From Actinomycetales bacterium (GTDB taxonomy: Bacteria; Actinomycetota; Actinomycetes; Mycobacteriales; Mycobacteriaceae), in the NCBI GenBank assembly GCA_012841845.1, contig DUTZ01000364.1:1-7346 (forward strand): a stretch of 7,346 bases of DNA. Direction: 5' to 3'. Under the pieces are notes generated by a model. That model made no database searches and was not told where the DNA came from. It worked only from the letters and a program-made list of their open reading frames with translations. The translations under genes and the position numbers were made by a program. Below, piece after piece: positions 1 through 7,346 of the stretch. Numbering within the stretch: position 1 is the stretch's first letter; each line of letters opens with the position of its first letter.

Positions 1-1076
<1,076 letters not shown>

Positions 1077-1081
1077 GTCAG

Positions 1082-1085
1082 CTCC
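1082..1085 (-). promoter_or_regulatory. Ribosome binding site of acn
   Basis: GGAG on the minus strand is separated by five bases (CTGAC) from the GTG at 1076. It decides the GTG start. The resulting N-terminus also aligns with the start of mycobacterial aconitase. Confidence 0.75.
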
Positions 1086-1209
1086 ACTCGTGGTGAGAAA
1101 TTCGGTTCGACATCCCTCCCGGCAGGTCCTGCGCGACGCGGGGCGCCGCCGGCTCTGCCGGGCGGGCACTGGCTCCATTGTGGACCCTCGCGCCCGGATT
1201 GCGACCGCC

Positions 1210-1238
1210 AATTTACCAGTACGCCCGTTCTGTATTCC
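1210..1238 (-). promoter_or_regulatory. Predicted acn promoter
   Basis: The minus strand has TAAATT at 1215-1210, which fits the actinobacterial -10 pattern TANNNT. A weak -35 (GGAATA, 1238-1233) lies 17 bases upstream. The start of transcription would be near 1203, giving a GC-rich 5' untranslated region of about 125 bases. The assignment is strengthened because an AcnR-type operator fills the spacer between the two boxes, which is where the repressor binds in Corynebacterium glutamicum. The transcription start is inferred, not seen. Confidence 0.6.
1217..1232 (-). promoter_or_regulatory. AcnR operator (TetR-family repressor site) in front of acn
   Basis: The minus strand reads CAGAACGGGCGTACTG. 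This fits, at every defined position, the imperfect inverted repeat CAGNACnnncGTACTG that I remember as the AcnR operator of Corynebacterium glutamicum acn (Krug, Wendisch and Bott). The site lies exactly between the predicted -35 and -10 boxes of acn, as expected for a repressor that blocks RNA polymerase. It lies about 100 bases upstream of the divergent membrane protein gene, so it could affect that promoter too. The acnR gene itself is not in the window. Confidence 0.85.
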
Positions 1239-1310
1239 TGACGCCACGCCCGTCCGTGGGGGTCGGGCACGGATTCGGCGGGCGACGGCGCGTGGCGCCG
1301 GGGCCTCGAC

Positions 1311-1336
1311 GGGGGGATGGCACCATGGCCACGTGA
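1311..1336 (+). other. Three-codon upstream ORF (Met-Ala-Thr-stop) overlapping the next gene's start
   Basis: ATG at 1325 is followed by GCC, ACG and TGA (1334-1336). The stop overlaps the GTG start at 1333-1335 in the four bases GTGA. A purine-rich GGGGGGA at 1311-1317 lies 7 bases before this ATG, the usual Shine-Dalgarno distance. From the GTG it is 15 bases away, too far to be ideal. A ribosome could therefore load at the ATG, terminate, and restart on the GTG. This is inference from spacing. A leaderless or weak direct start at 1333 remains possible. Confidence 0.4.
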
Positions 1337-1863
1337 ACACCTCCGACGACGACGTGACGCTGCTCGCCTACGAGTCCGAGCCGGTGATCTCCCTGAAGGA
1401 GGGAGAGGACCCCTTCTGGCTCGACTACCGGGCCGTCATGGAGGACCTCGCGGACGACGGGGTCTCCGCGCCCGAGCCGTACGTCGAGGGCCTGCGCACC
1501 GTCGTCACCGAGGCCGCCGACCGCGGGCTCGACCTCAAGGTGGTCTACACGGAGGCTCCGACCGGCGTGCACACCGACCCGCGCGACGTGGCGAACCTGC
1601 TGGGGCAGGAGTACGAGGGGACGATCTTCGTCCGCACCCCCATGTTCGTGGGCAGCTCGAGCGACACGATTCCGCGTCACCAGCTCGAGGCCGGCCAGGA
1701 CGACGCGATCGAGGAATTCGACCCGGTGGCCTCCGCGGCCGTGTTCTCCCACAAGATCACCCAGCCCGCACCCCCGTGGGGCACCTATTCGGCCGTCCTC
1801 CTCGTGCTCGCGGTGATCGCCGTCGCCGCCTTCGCCGTGGCGCTGCGCCGCCGGCTCCGCTGA
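1333..1863 (+). CDS. Small membrane protein, DUF6676 / Rv1476-like
   Basis: This 176-residue protein has a soluble acidic domain (residues 1-148) and one C-terminal membrane segment (about 152-169), ending in the basic tail RRRLR. There is no N-terminal signal peptide. The soluble part contains a helix-strand run around [20 protein letters not shown], then a strand [13 protein letters not shown], which suggests a small alpha/beta fold. I place it in the Rv1476 family (DUF6676) mainly by position, size and architecture: it sits between divergent acn and ripA, exactly as Rv1476 does. Its function is unknown. It may act at the membrane with the neighbouring wall hydrolase, but that is only inference. 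Only GTG 1333 gives a start in this frame after the acn promoter region. The frame upstream reads through non-coding DNA. The ATGs at 1317 and 1325 are in other frames. Confidence 0.8.
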   Translation: MNTSDDDVTLLAYESEPVISLKEGEDPFWLDYRAVMEDLADDGVSAPEPYVEGLRTVVTEAADRGLDLKVVYTEAPTGVHTDPRDVANLLGQEYEGTIFVRTPMFVGSSSDTIPRHQLEAGQDDAIEEFDPVASAAVFSHKITQPAPPWGTYSAVLLVLAVIAVAAFAVALRRRLR

Positions 1864-1920
1864 GGGCCCACCCTGCCCGGATCGCACCGCCCGGCCGTTC
1901 CTGGCCGCCCGTCCAACCCG

Positions 1921-1949
1921 CTCCGCGCGCCTGATCCCGTCGCGCGGGG
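1921..1949 (+). terminator. GC-rich hairpin downstream of the DUF6676 gene
   Basis: CTCCGCGCG (1921-1929) pairs with CGCGCGGGG (1941-1949): nine pairs including one G-T, with an 11-base loop. It starts 57 bases after the stop codon at 1863. There is no T-run after it, so it is not a classical intrinsic terminator. Actinobacteria often have such T-less hairpins at gene ends, so a termination or 3'-end role is plausible but unproven. Confidence 0.4.
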
Positions 1950-1977
1950 GCCGTTCCACCCCACCCGGGGACCCGCC

Positions 1978-1992
1978 GCGCCCCGGGGGCGC
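1978..1992. repeat. Near-perfect GC palindrome
   Basis: GCGCCCC (1978-1984) and GGGGCGC (1986-1992) flank a single G. In RNA this would fold as a tight hairpin with a slightly opened top. It is the second compact GC structure between the DUF6676 gene and ripA, and may back up the hairpin at 1921. At this base composition a chance origin is possible. Confidence 0.3.
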
Positions 1993-2037
1993 CGCCCCGC
2001 CATAAGCGCAGGTCACCACGCACCGTAGGCACCACTA

Positions 2038-2064
2038 GTCACACGAGTCACACCAGTCACACGG
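2038..2064 (+). promoter_or_regulatory. Three tandem 9-bp GTCACA repeats, probable MtrA response-regulator site
   Basis: The consecutive 9-mers are GTCACACGA (2038), GTCACACCA (2047) and GTCACACGG (2056), with no gaps. The first seven bases are identical in all three. From memory, M. tuberculosis MtrA binds 9-bp direct repeats of the type GTCACAgcg at oriC and fbpB, and ripA is in its regulon. A looser copy, GTTACAGCA, lies at 2085, and GTCACC at 2012. The array ends about 73 bases before the predicted ripA -10 box, which would suit an activator or a repressor loop. The repeat is seen directly. The identity of the binding protein is inference. Confidence 0.6.
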
Positions 2065-2113
2065 CGCGCCTCCGTGCGCGGGAAGTTACAGCAGTGTATT
2101 TAGCGCACTCGTG

Positions 2114-2142
2114 TTTCGATTGCGTCTTCTGTGACCTACGGT
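2114..2142 (+). promoter_or_regulatory. Predicted ripA promoter
   Basis: TACGGT at 2137-2142 fits the -10 pattern TANNNT. A weak TTTCGA (2114-2119) lies 17 bases upstream. Transcription would begin near 2149, giving a leader of about 146 bases. The 2085-2150 stretch is also less GC-rich than its surroundings, as promoters usually are in such genomes. The -35 is poor, so an activator would be expected, and the GTCACA array upstream is a candidate site for one. Confidence 0.45.
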
Positions 2143-2231
2143 GCTAGAGGAACAACAGTTTCAGCCGGGTCTGAATGAGGCTCCAGTGGCGCAGGGGAAG
2201 GCATCACCGGAGTTCTCATCCACCCCGGCGA

Positions 2232-2254
2232 CGCGTCCCGCGCTGCGGGACGCG
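2232..2254 (+). repeat. Perfect 10-bp hairpin in the ripA leader
   Basis: CGCGTCCCGC (2232-2241) and its exact complement GCGGGACGCG (2245-2254) enclose the loop GCT. The structure is directly visible. It has no T-run after it, so it is not a standard terminator. It lies about 40 bases before the ripA start. Confidence 0.85.
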
Positions 2255-2260
2255 CGGTGA

Positions 2261-2278
2261 GCCGTACCCCGGTACGGC
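2261..2278 (+). repeat. Perfect hairpin immediately before the ripA ribosome binding site
   Basis: GCCGTACC (2261-2268) and GGTACGGC (2271-2278) are exact complements separated by CC. A physically reasonable form is a 7-bp stem with a 4-base loop. It ends four bases before the purine-rich GGAAGG at 2283, so its folding could affect ribosome access or mRNA 5'-end processing. Confidence 0.8.
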
Positions 2279-2282
2279 AATC

Positions 2283-2292
2283 GGAAGGTGAG
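2283..2292 (+). promoter_or_regulatory. Ribosome binding site of ripA
   Basis: GGAAGGTGAG, with its GGAAGG core six bases from GTG 2295, supports that start over the in-frame ATG at 2313, which lacks a good site at normal distance. The same hexamer GGTGAG also occurs at 2256-2261 inside the leader. Confidence 0.65.
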
Positions 2293-2294
2293 AC

Positions 2295-3935
2295 GTGGAG
2301 CCTGACAAGTCGATGACCCGTGCGCTGGACACGCGGCGAGCACCGAGGAACAGACGCGCGGGAGGGCGTGCCGTACTGGCGGCCGTCCTGGTCCTGGGGA
2401 CCGCGTCGGCCGGGGTCCCCGTGCCGGTGGCCGTGGCCCAGGAGGCGCCGGCCGCCTCGCCCGCCCCCGACGACATCAGCGGCCTCATCCGGGCCGTCGC
2501 CGACGCCACCGCGCGCCTCGACGCCGCCCGCCAGGACATCGCGGTCAAGCGCGAGGGCGTCAACAAGACCCTCGTGGACCTGCAGATGGCCCGCGTCGAA
2601 CTAGACCGGGCCTCCGCGGCGGCCGACACCGCCGCGCAGGAGCGGGAGCGCGCCGATTCCGGCGTCGACTCGGCGCGCGAGACGCTCGACGACTACGCGA
2701 GCATGCTCCACCGCCAGGGCACCGCACCCGGCGTGGCCTCGCAGATCCTCGACCCCGCCGGGCCGGGGGCCGCGGGGGATCGCCAGGAGCTGCTCCAACG
2801 GGCAGCCGCGGACCAGCACCGCGTGGTGGGCGACATGGTCACCGCCCGCGACGAGGCGACCCGCCGCGAGGCCGAGGCCACCTCGGCCCGCACCGCGGCC
2901 GAGGAGCGGTACGCCGACGCCTCCGCCCGCCGCGACGCCGCCGAGGCCGAGGTCTCCTCCGTCACCGCCGAGGTCACTGCGCTCGAGCAGGAGGTCGCCG
3001 ACCTCACCCGCGCCCTCGAGGAGAACCGGGACTCGCTCGAGGCGGCCGGCGGCACCCCGGCACCCCTGCCCTCCGAGGCCGGCGCCGTGGACATCGACCA
3101 GGACGCCGCCCGCGTGGAGGCACAGAGCCGGCTCGCCGCCGACCCCTACGCCGAGGACCGTGCGGCCGACATCGCCGGCGCGCTGCCCTCGCACCTCGAC
3201 CTGGGGGCGGTCCGCCGCCTCGCGGCCGGCTCCTCGGACCGCGTGTCCCAGCAGGTCGGCGGGGCGATCGACACCGGCAGCCTCGACGGAACGGTCGACG
3301 CCGGCAGCGTCGCCGACGCCGTGTCCGCCGGCATCGACGGCGACACCGACGCGATCATCCAGCAGGTCATCGACGCCATCAGCGGGACCGACACCGGCTC
3401 GCTCTACTCGGAGCCGGGGAGCCCCGGGGCGCCGGCGAACCCGGGCGGCGGGACCTCGCCGGGGACGCCCCCCGCGGGCGGGAACCAGGGCGGCGACCAG
3501 GGCGGGAACACCGGCACGCCCTCGCGCGACGCCAAGGTCGAGACCGTGGTCAACCGGGCGCTCTCGCAGCTCGGTGTGCCGTACGCCTGGGGCGGCGGCG
3601 ACGCCAACGGCCCCACGCGCGGCATCCGCGACGGCGGGGTCGCCGACCGGCACGGCGACTACAACAAGATCGGTTTCGACTGCTCCGGGCTCATGATCTA
3701 TGCGTTCGCCGGCATCGGTAAGGCCCTCCCGCACTACACCGGGTACCAGTACACCTCCGGCCCGCAGTTCCCGGTGGCCCAGCGCCAGCGCGGCGACATG
3801 CTGTTCTGGCCCGGGCACGTGGCGCTCTACCTGGGCGACGGGAAGATGGTCGAGGCCCCGCAGTCGGGCGACGTCGTCAAGATCTCCCCGGTGCGGATGG
3901 CGGGGATCTCGCCGATGGTGGTGCGCCTGGTCTGA
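2295..3935 (+). CDS. ripA: RipA-like secreted NlpC/P60 peptidoglycan endopeptidase
   Basis: A cell-wall hydrolase of the RipA family, which cuts the peptide stem between D-Glu and meso-diaminopimelate and is needed for daughter-cell separation. The protein has 546 residues; M. tuberculosis RipA has 472. Residues 1-48 form a signal peptide with arginine pairs at 14-15 and 20-21, a hydrophobic core from 26, and probable cleavage after AVA (46-48). Residues 59-255 are a long coiled coil interrupted near 139-160, the type of N-terminal domain that blocks the active site in RipA. Residues 373-411 form a Gly/Pro-rich linker. NlpC/P60 spans about 412-546, with catalytic Cys463 (FDCSG), His508 (PGHVALYLG) and Glu520 (MVEAPQSGD). 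WGGGDANGPTRGIRDGGVAD matches the RipA signature. The Cys-His gap is 45 residues, four shorter than in RipA as I remember it. No second hydrolase (ripB) follows. Start choice: GTG 2295 has the better ribosome site. Confidence 0.95.
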   Translation: MEPDKSMTRALDTRRAPRNRRAGGRAVLAAVLVLGTASAGVPVPVAVAQEAPAASPAPDDISGLIRAVADATARLDAARQDIAVKREGVNKTLVDLQMARVELDRASAAADTAAQERERADSGVDSARETLDDYASMLHRQGTAPGVASQILDPAGPGAAGDRQELLQRAAADQHRVVGDMVTARDEATRREAEATSARTAAEERYADASARRDAAEAEVSSVTAEVTALEQEVADLTRALEENRDSLEAAGGTPAPLPSEAGAVDIDQDAARVEAQSRLAADPYAEDRAADIAGALPSHLDLGAVRRLAAGSSDRVSQQVGGAIDTGSLDGTVDAGSVADAVSAGIDGDTDAIIQQVIDAISGTDTGSLYSEPGSPGAPANPGGGTSPGTPPAGGNQGGDQGGNTGTPSRDAKVETVVNRALSQLGVPYAWGGGDANGPTRGIRDGGVADRHGDYNKIGFDCSGLMIYAFAGIGKALPHYTGYQYTSGPQFPVAQRQRGDMLFWPGHVALYLGDGKMVEAPQSGDVVKISPVRMAGISPMVVRLV

Positions 3936-3946
3936 GCGGGCGCCTC

Positions 3947-3985
3947 CCGGTGCGGCACCGCCGTCGCGCGCTCGGCCCGCACCGG
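3947..3985 (+). terminator. Hairpin in the ripA-moxR spacer, possible terminator or attenuator
   Basis: CCGGTGCGG (3947-3955) is an exact complement of CCGCACCGG (3977-3985), giving a nine-pair stem with a 21-base loop. A competing local hairpin, CGGTG with CACCG (3948-3960), uses the same left arm, so the two folds exclude each other. It starts 12 bases after the ripA stop. There is no T-run. It could partly separate ripA expression from the moxR unit. Confidence 0.4.
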
Positions 3986-3991
3986 TACTGT
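3986..3991 (+). promoter_or_regulatory. Weak -10 candidate for the moxR operon
   Basis: TACTGT fits TANNNT and lies 53 bases before the moxR start, which would give a short leader of roughly 45 bases. No convincing -35 is present 16-18 bases upstream. Read-through from ripA is the alternative source of moxR transcripts. Confidence 0.25.
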
Positions 3992-4044
3992 CGTTCCCAG
4001 CCCGTGCCGAGACGCACCCCATCACCCAGAAGGAGCCCGCCGCG

Positions 4045-5142
4045 GTGACCCGACCCGACTCCGACACCACGACCGATTCCGGCGCCCGTCCCTCGGGGGC
4101 CGCGCTCGCGGCGGAGGACGCGGCGCTGCTCGAGCGGGCGGTGTACGAGGTCAAGAAGGTCGTGGTGGGCCAGGACCGGCTGGTCGAGATGATCCTCGTG
4201 GGCCTGCTCTCGCGCGGCCACATCCTGCTCGAGGGCGTGCCCGGCGTGGCCAAGACTCTCACGGTGGAGACGTTCGCGACCGTGGTCGGCGGGAGTTTCC
4301 GGCGCCTGCAGTTCACCCCCGACCTCGTCCCCGCGGACATCGTGGGTACCCGCATCTACCGGCAGGGCCGCGAGGAGTTCGACGTCGAACTGGGTCCGAT
4401 CATGGCCAACTTCGTGCTGGCCGACGAGATCAACCGCGCCCCCGCCAAGGTGCAGTCCGCGCTGCTCGAGGTGATGGCCGAGGGGCACGTCTCGATCGGC
4501 GGCCGCACCTTCCCGGTGCCGGCCCCGTTCCTCGTCATGGCCACCCAGAACCCCATCGAGAGCGAGGGCGTCTACCAGCTCCCGGAGGCGCAGCGCGACC
4601 GCTTCCTGTTCAAGCTCGTCGTGGACTACCCGAGCCCGGAGGAGGAGCGGGAGATCGTCTACCGGATGGGCAGCACACCTCCGGAGCCGTCGCTGGTCCT
4701 CGGCACCGACGCGCTGCTGCGCATGCAGGAGGCGGTGCGCGAGATCTTCGTCCACCACGCGCTCGTCGACTACGTGGTCCGGGTGACCGCCGCGACCCGG
4801 CAGCCCGCGGCGCACGGCCTCGAGGACGTGTCCCGCTGGCTCGCCTACGGCGCCTCGCCGCGTGCGACGCTCGGCGCGGTGACGGCGGCGCGGGCCCTCG
4901 CCCTGATCCGGGGCCGCGACTACGTGGTCCCGCAGGACGTCGTGGACGTGCTCCCGGACGTCCTGCGCCACCGCCTCGTGCTGACCTACGACGCGCTGGC
5001 GGACGAGGTGAGCGCCGACACCGTGGTGCGGAGGGTGCTCGAGGCCGTCCCGCTGCCGCGGATCAGCGCCGTGCCCGCCCAGCAGGGCGCCGGACCGCAG
5101 CCGGCCGGATCGCAGCCCGGTGACGGGCCGCCCGCACGGTGA
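4045..5142 (+). CDS. moxR1: MoxR-type AAA+ ATPase
   Basis: An ATP-driven chaperone-like ATPase of the MoxR family, usually about 320-380 residues; this one has 365. Visible motifs are Walker A GVPGVAKT (64-71), Walker B FVLADEINRAP with Asp127-Glu128, sensor 1 in MATQNPIE (Asn169), and the arginine region QRDRF (183-187). The C-terminal lid domain follows. The last 25 residues are a Gly/Pro/Gln-rich, probably disordered tail. The start is GTG 4045, with AGAAGGAG at 4028-4035 nine bases before it; upstream in frame there is only read-through of the spacer and the shadow of ripA. It matches the position of M. tuberculosis moxR1 (Rv1479), reported to bind RipA and help its Tat export. Its stop overlaps the DUF58 start by four bases, so the two are made together, as is usual for MoxR and its VWA partners. 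Confidence 0.95.
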   Translation: MTRPDSDTTTDSGARPSGAALAAEDAALLERAVYEVKKVVVGQDRLVEMILVGLLSRGHILLEGVPGVAKTLTVETFATVVGGSFRRLQFTPDLVPADIVGTRIYRQGREEFDVELGPIMANFVLADEINRAPAKVQSALLEVMAEGHVSIGGRTFPVPAPFLVMATQNPIESEGVYQLPEAQRDRFLFKLVVDYPSPEEEREIVYRMGSTPPEPSLVLGTDALLRMQEAVREIFVHHALVDYVVRVTAATRQPAAHGLEDVSRWLAYGASPRATLGAVTAARALALIRGRDYVVPQDVVDVLPDVLRHRLVLTYDALADEVSADTVVRRVLEAVPLPRISAVPAQQGAGPQPAGSQPGDGPPAR

Positions 5143-6109
5143 CCGCCGCCGACGACACGGTGCGTGAGGACCCGACCCACGCGTCGTCCCGCGCGGCCCT
5201 GGCCCGGCTCGAACTCCTCGTCACCCGCCGGCTCGACGGCGTCCTGGGCGGCGACCACCGCGGCCTGCTGCCCGGGCCCGGCACCGAACCGGGGGAGGCC
5301 CGCCCGTACGAGCCCGGTGACGACGTCCGCACCATGGACTGGTCGGTCACGGCCCGCACCACGGTGCCGCACATCCGGCAGACCATCGCCGACCGCGAGC
5401 TCGAGACCTGGATCGTGGTGGACCTGGCGCCGAGCCTGGACGTGGCCGGCCGGTACGGGAGCAAGCGGCGGCTGGTCGAGGCCGCCGTCGCCACCGTCGG
5501 CTTCCTCTCCGCCACGGACGGCAGCCGTGTGGGGATGGTCGTCACCGGCCGGGGACGGCCCCGGGTGTTGCGCGCGACCGGCGGCCGCGCCCACGTGCGG
5601 CGCCTCCTCGAGGAGGTGTCGGGCGCCCCCGCGGAGGTCGGTCCCGGCGGCACGCTCGACGACGCGCTCGTCGCCGTCCGCCGGACCGCCCGCCGCCACG
5701 GACTCGTCGTGGTGGTCTCCGACTTCCTCTCGGCCCTGACGTGGGAGCGGTCCCTGCGGGTCCTCGCGGTGCGGCACGACTTCCTCGCCGTCCACGTGGC
5801 CGACCCCCTCGACATCGCCCTGCCCGCCGTGGGCGCCGCGCTGCTCCAGGACCCCGACACCGGCGAGGTGCTCGAGGTGGACGTGGACGACGCCCTGGCC
5901 GCCGACTACCGCCGCGAGGCCGGCGCGCACCGGGACGCGGTGCACACGGCGCTGCGCCGCTGCGGCGCGCCCGTCCTGGGCCTGCGCACCGACCGCGACT
6001 GGGTCCGGGACGTCATCGACTTCGTGGGCGTCCGTCGCCAGGGCGGGTTCCCGACCGGCGACGACCTGTCCCGGGACCTGCCGGACGGCGATGACGACGA
6101 GGTGGGCCG

Positions 6110-6113
<4 letters not shown>
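5139..6113 (+). CDS. DUF58 domain protein, partner of MoxR (Rv1480-like)
   Basis: A 324-residue soluble protein with no signal or membrane segment. The DUF58 signature is clear: GPGTEPGEARPYEPGDDVRT continues into MDWSVTART, with PGDD at 59-62 and Asp67-Trp68. A VWA-like fold follows, with WIVVDLAPSLDV starting near residue 91. The metal-site motif, DxSxS in intact VWA domains, reads D95-L-A-P-S99 here, so the first serine is replaced by alanine. M. tuberculosis Rv1480, as I remember it, reads DMSAS at this point. LRTDRDWVRDVIDFV near the end is also Rv1480-like. GTG 5139 overlaps the moxR stop (GTGA), and its own stop overlaps the next gene (ATGA), so it sits in the middle of a coupled three-gene unit. 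Its molecular role is not established; DUF58 proteins are thought to be MoxR substrates or adaptors. Confidence 0.93.

Positions 6114-7346
<1,233 letters not shown>

Larger units (their letters stand above)
2149..2294 (+). ncRNA. Structured 5' leader RNA of ripA, possible cis-regulatory element
   Basis: Three structures are packed end to end before the ripA ribosome binding site. The first is a long irregular stem, 2165-2228: CCGGGT with ACCCCGG (one bulge), ATGAG with CTCAT, and CTCC with GGAG, closing a 24-base purine-rich loop. The second is a perfect 10-bp stem with a 3-base loop, 2232-2254. The third is a perfect stem at 2261-2278. CTCATCC (2215-2221) could instead pair with GGTGAG overlapping the ribosome binding site (2287-2292), so two exclusive folds are possible. 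I do not recognise a known riboswitch class; the conserved core of the c-di-AMP (ydaO) riboswitch is not visible. The transcript start is inferred, and regulation is a hypothesis. Confidence 0.45.

Noticed and set aside
1317..1934. ATG at 1317 opening a 205-codon frame over the DUF6676 gene
   Set aside because: The frame is Arg/Gly/Pro-rich and shows no membrane segment. The +0 frame from 1333 has a coherent domain, a C-terminal membrane helix and a basic tail, and it matches the conserved neighbourhood.
2130..2146. Crp/GlxR operator (TGTGA-N6-TCACA) at the ripA promoter
   Set aside because: Only the left half-site TGTGAC is present. The right half reads GTGCT, so there is no inverted repeat.
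2149..2294. c-di-AMP (ydaO-type) riboswitch before ripA
   Set aside because: This class occurs before wall-hydrolase and rpf genes in actinobacteria, so I looked for its conserved core (GGGGAACCA-like and GCTAACCTCGTAGG-like segments). Neither is present.
2601..4355. Long minus-strand open frame of 584 codons opposite ripA and moxR
   Set aside because: It is a mirror frame created by very high third-position GC. The plus-strand frames carry clear NlpC/P60 and AAA+ motifs, while this one gives Gly/Val/Arg-rich text with no domain and crosses a gene boundary.

Overview
This is high-GC actinobacterial DNA, most likely from the Mycobacteriales (mycolic-acid lineage). The gene order aconitase / small membrane protein / NlpC-P60 hydrolase / MoxR ATPase / DUF58 / VWA protein / fabG1 matches the Mycobacterium tuberculosis neighbourhood Rv1475c-Rv1483, with two gaps: there is no ripB copy and no Rv1482c counterpart. 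From memory the protein sequences are close to mycobacterial ones without being identical. A genus such as Dietzia would fit, but I cannot prove the genus from this window.

Layout. The left edge (1-1076, minus strand) holds the N-terminal third of aconitase (acn). A 256-base divergent spacer follows. It contains a perfect match to the published AcnR operator pattern, sitting between the -35 and -10 regions of an acn promoter. On the plus strand comes a small C-terminally anchored membrane protein (1333-1863, DUF6676/Rv1476-like). Its GTG start overlaps the stop of a three-codon upstream ORF. Then there is a 431-base gene-free region (1864-2294) made up of GC hairpins, three tandem 9-bp GTCACA repeats (MtrA-like), a promoter candidate, and a strongly structured 5' leader of about 145 nt. 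The leader precedes ripA (2295-3935), a secreted peptidoglycan endopeptidase with an intact Cys/His/Glu active site.

After a 109-base spacer come moxR (4045-5142), a DUF58 gene (5139-6113) and a VWA membrane protein gene (6110-7090). Each overlaps the next by exactly 4 bases (GTGA, then ATGA), so the three are a translationally coupled unit. The right edge (7146-7346) is the start of fabG1 (mabA), with a -10 box placed as for a leaderless transcript.

How the genes fit together. RipA cuts peptidoglycan peptide stems at the septum and is dangerous if unregulated. In M. tuberculosis its neighbour MoxR1 has been reported to bind RipA and assist its Tat export. MoxR AAA+ ATPases generally work with VWA-domain partners, here the DUF58 and VWA proteins. 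The block therefore looks like a cell-envelope module (wall hydrolase plus its chaperone and assembly machinery) next to the entry gene for mycolic-acid elongation (fabG1). None of the protein-coding genes is new as a family. The least described material is regulatory: the ripA upstream repeats and leader RNA, the mini-ORF at 1325, and the divergent acn control region.
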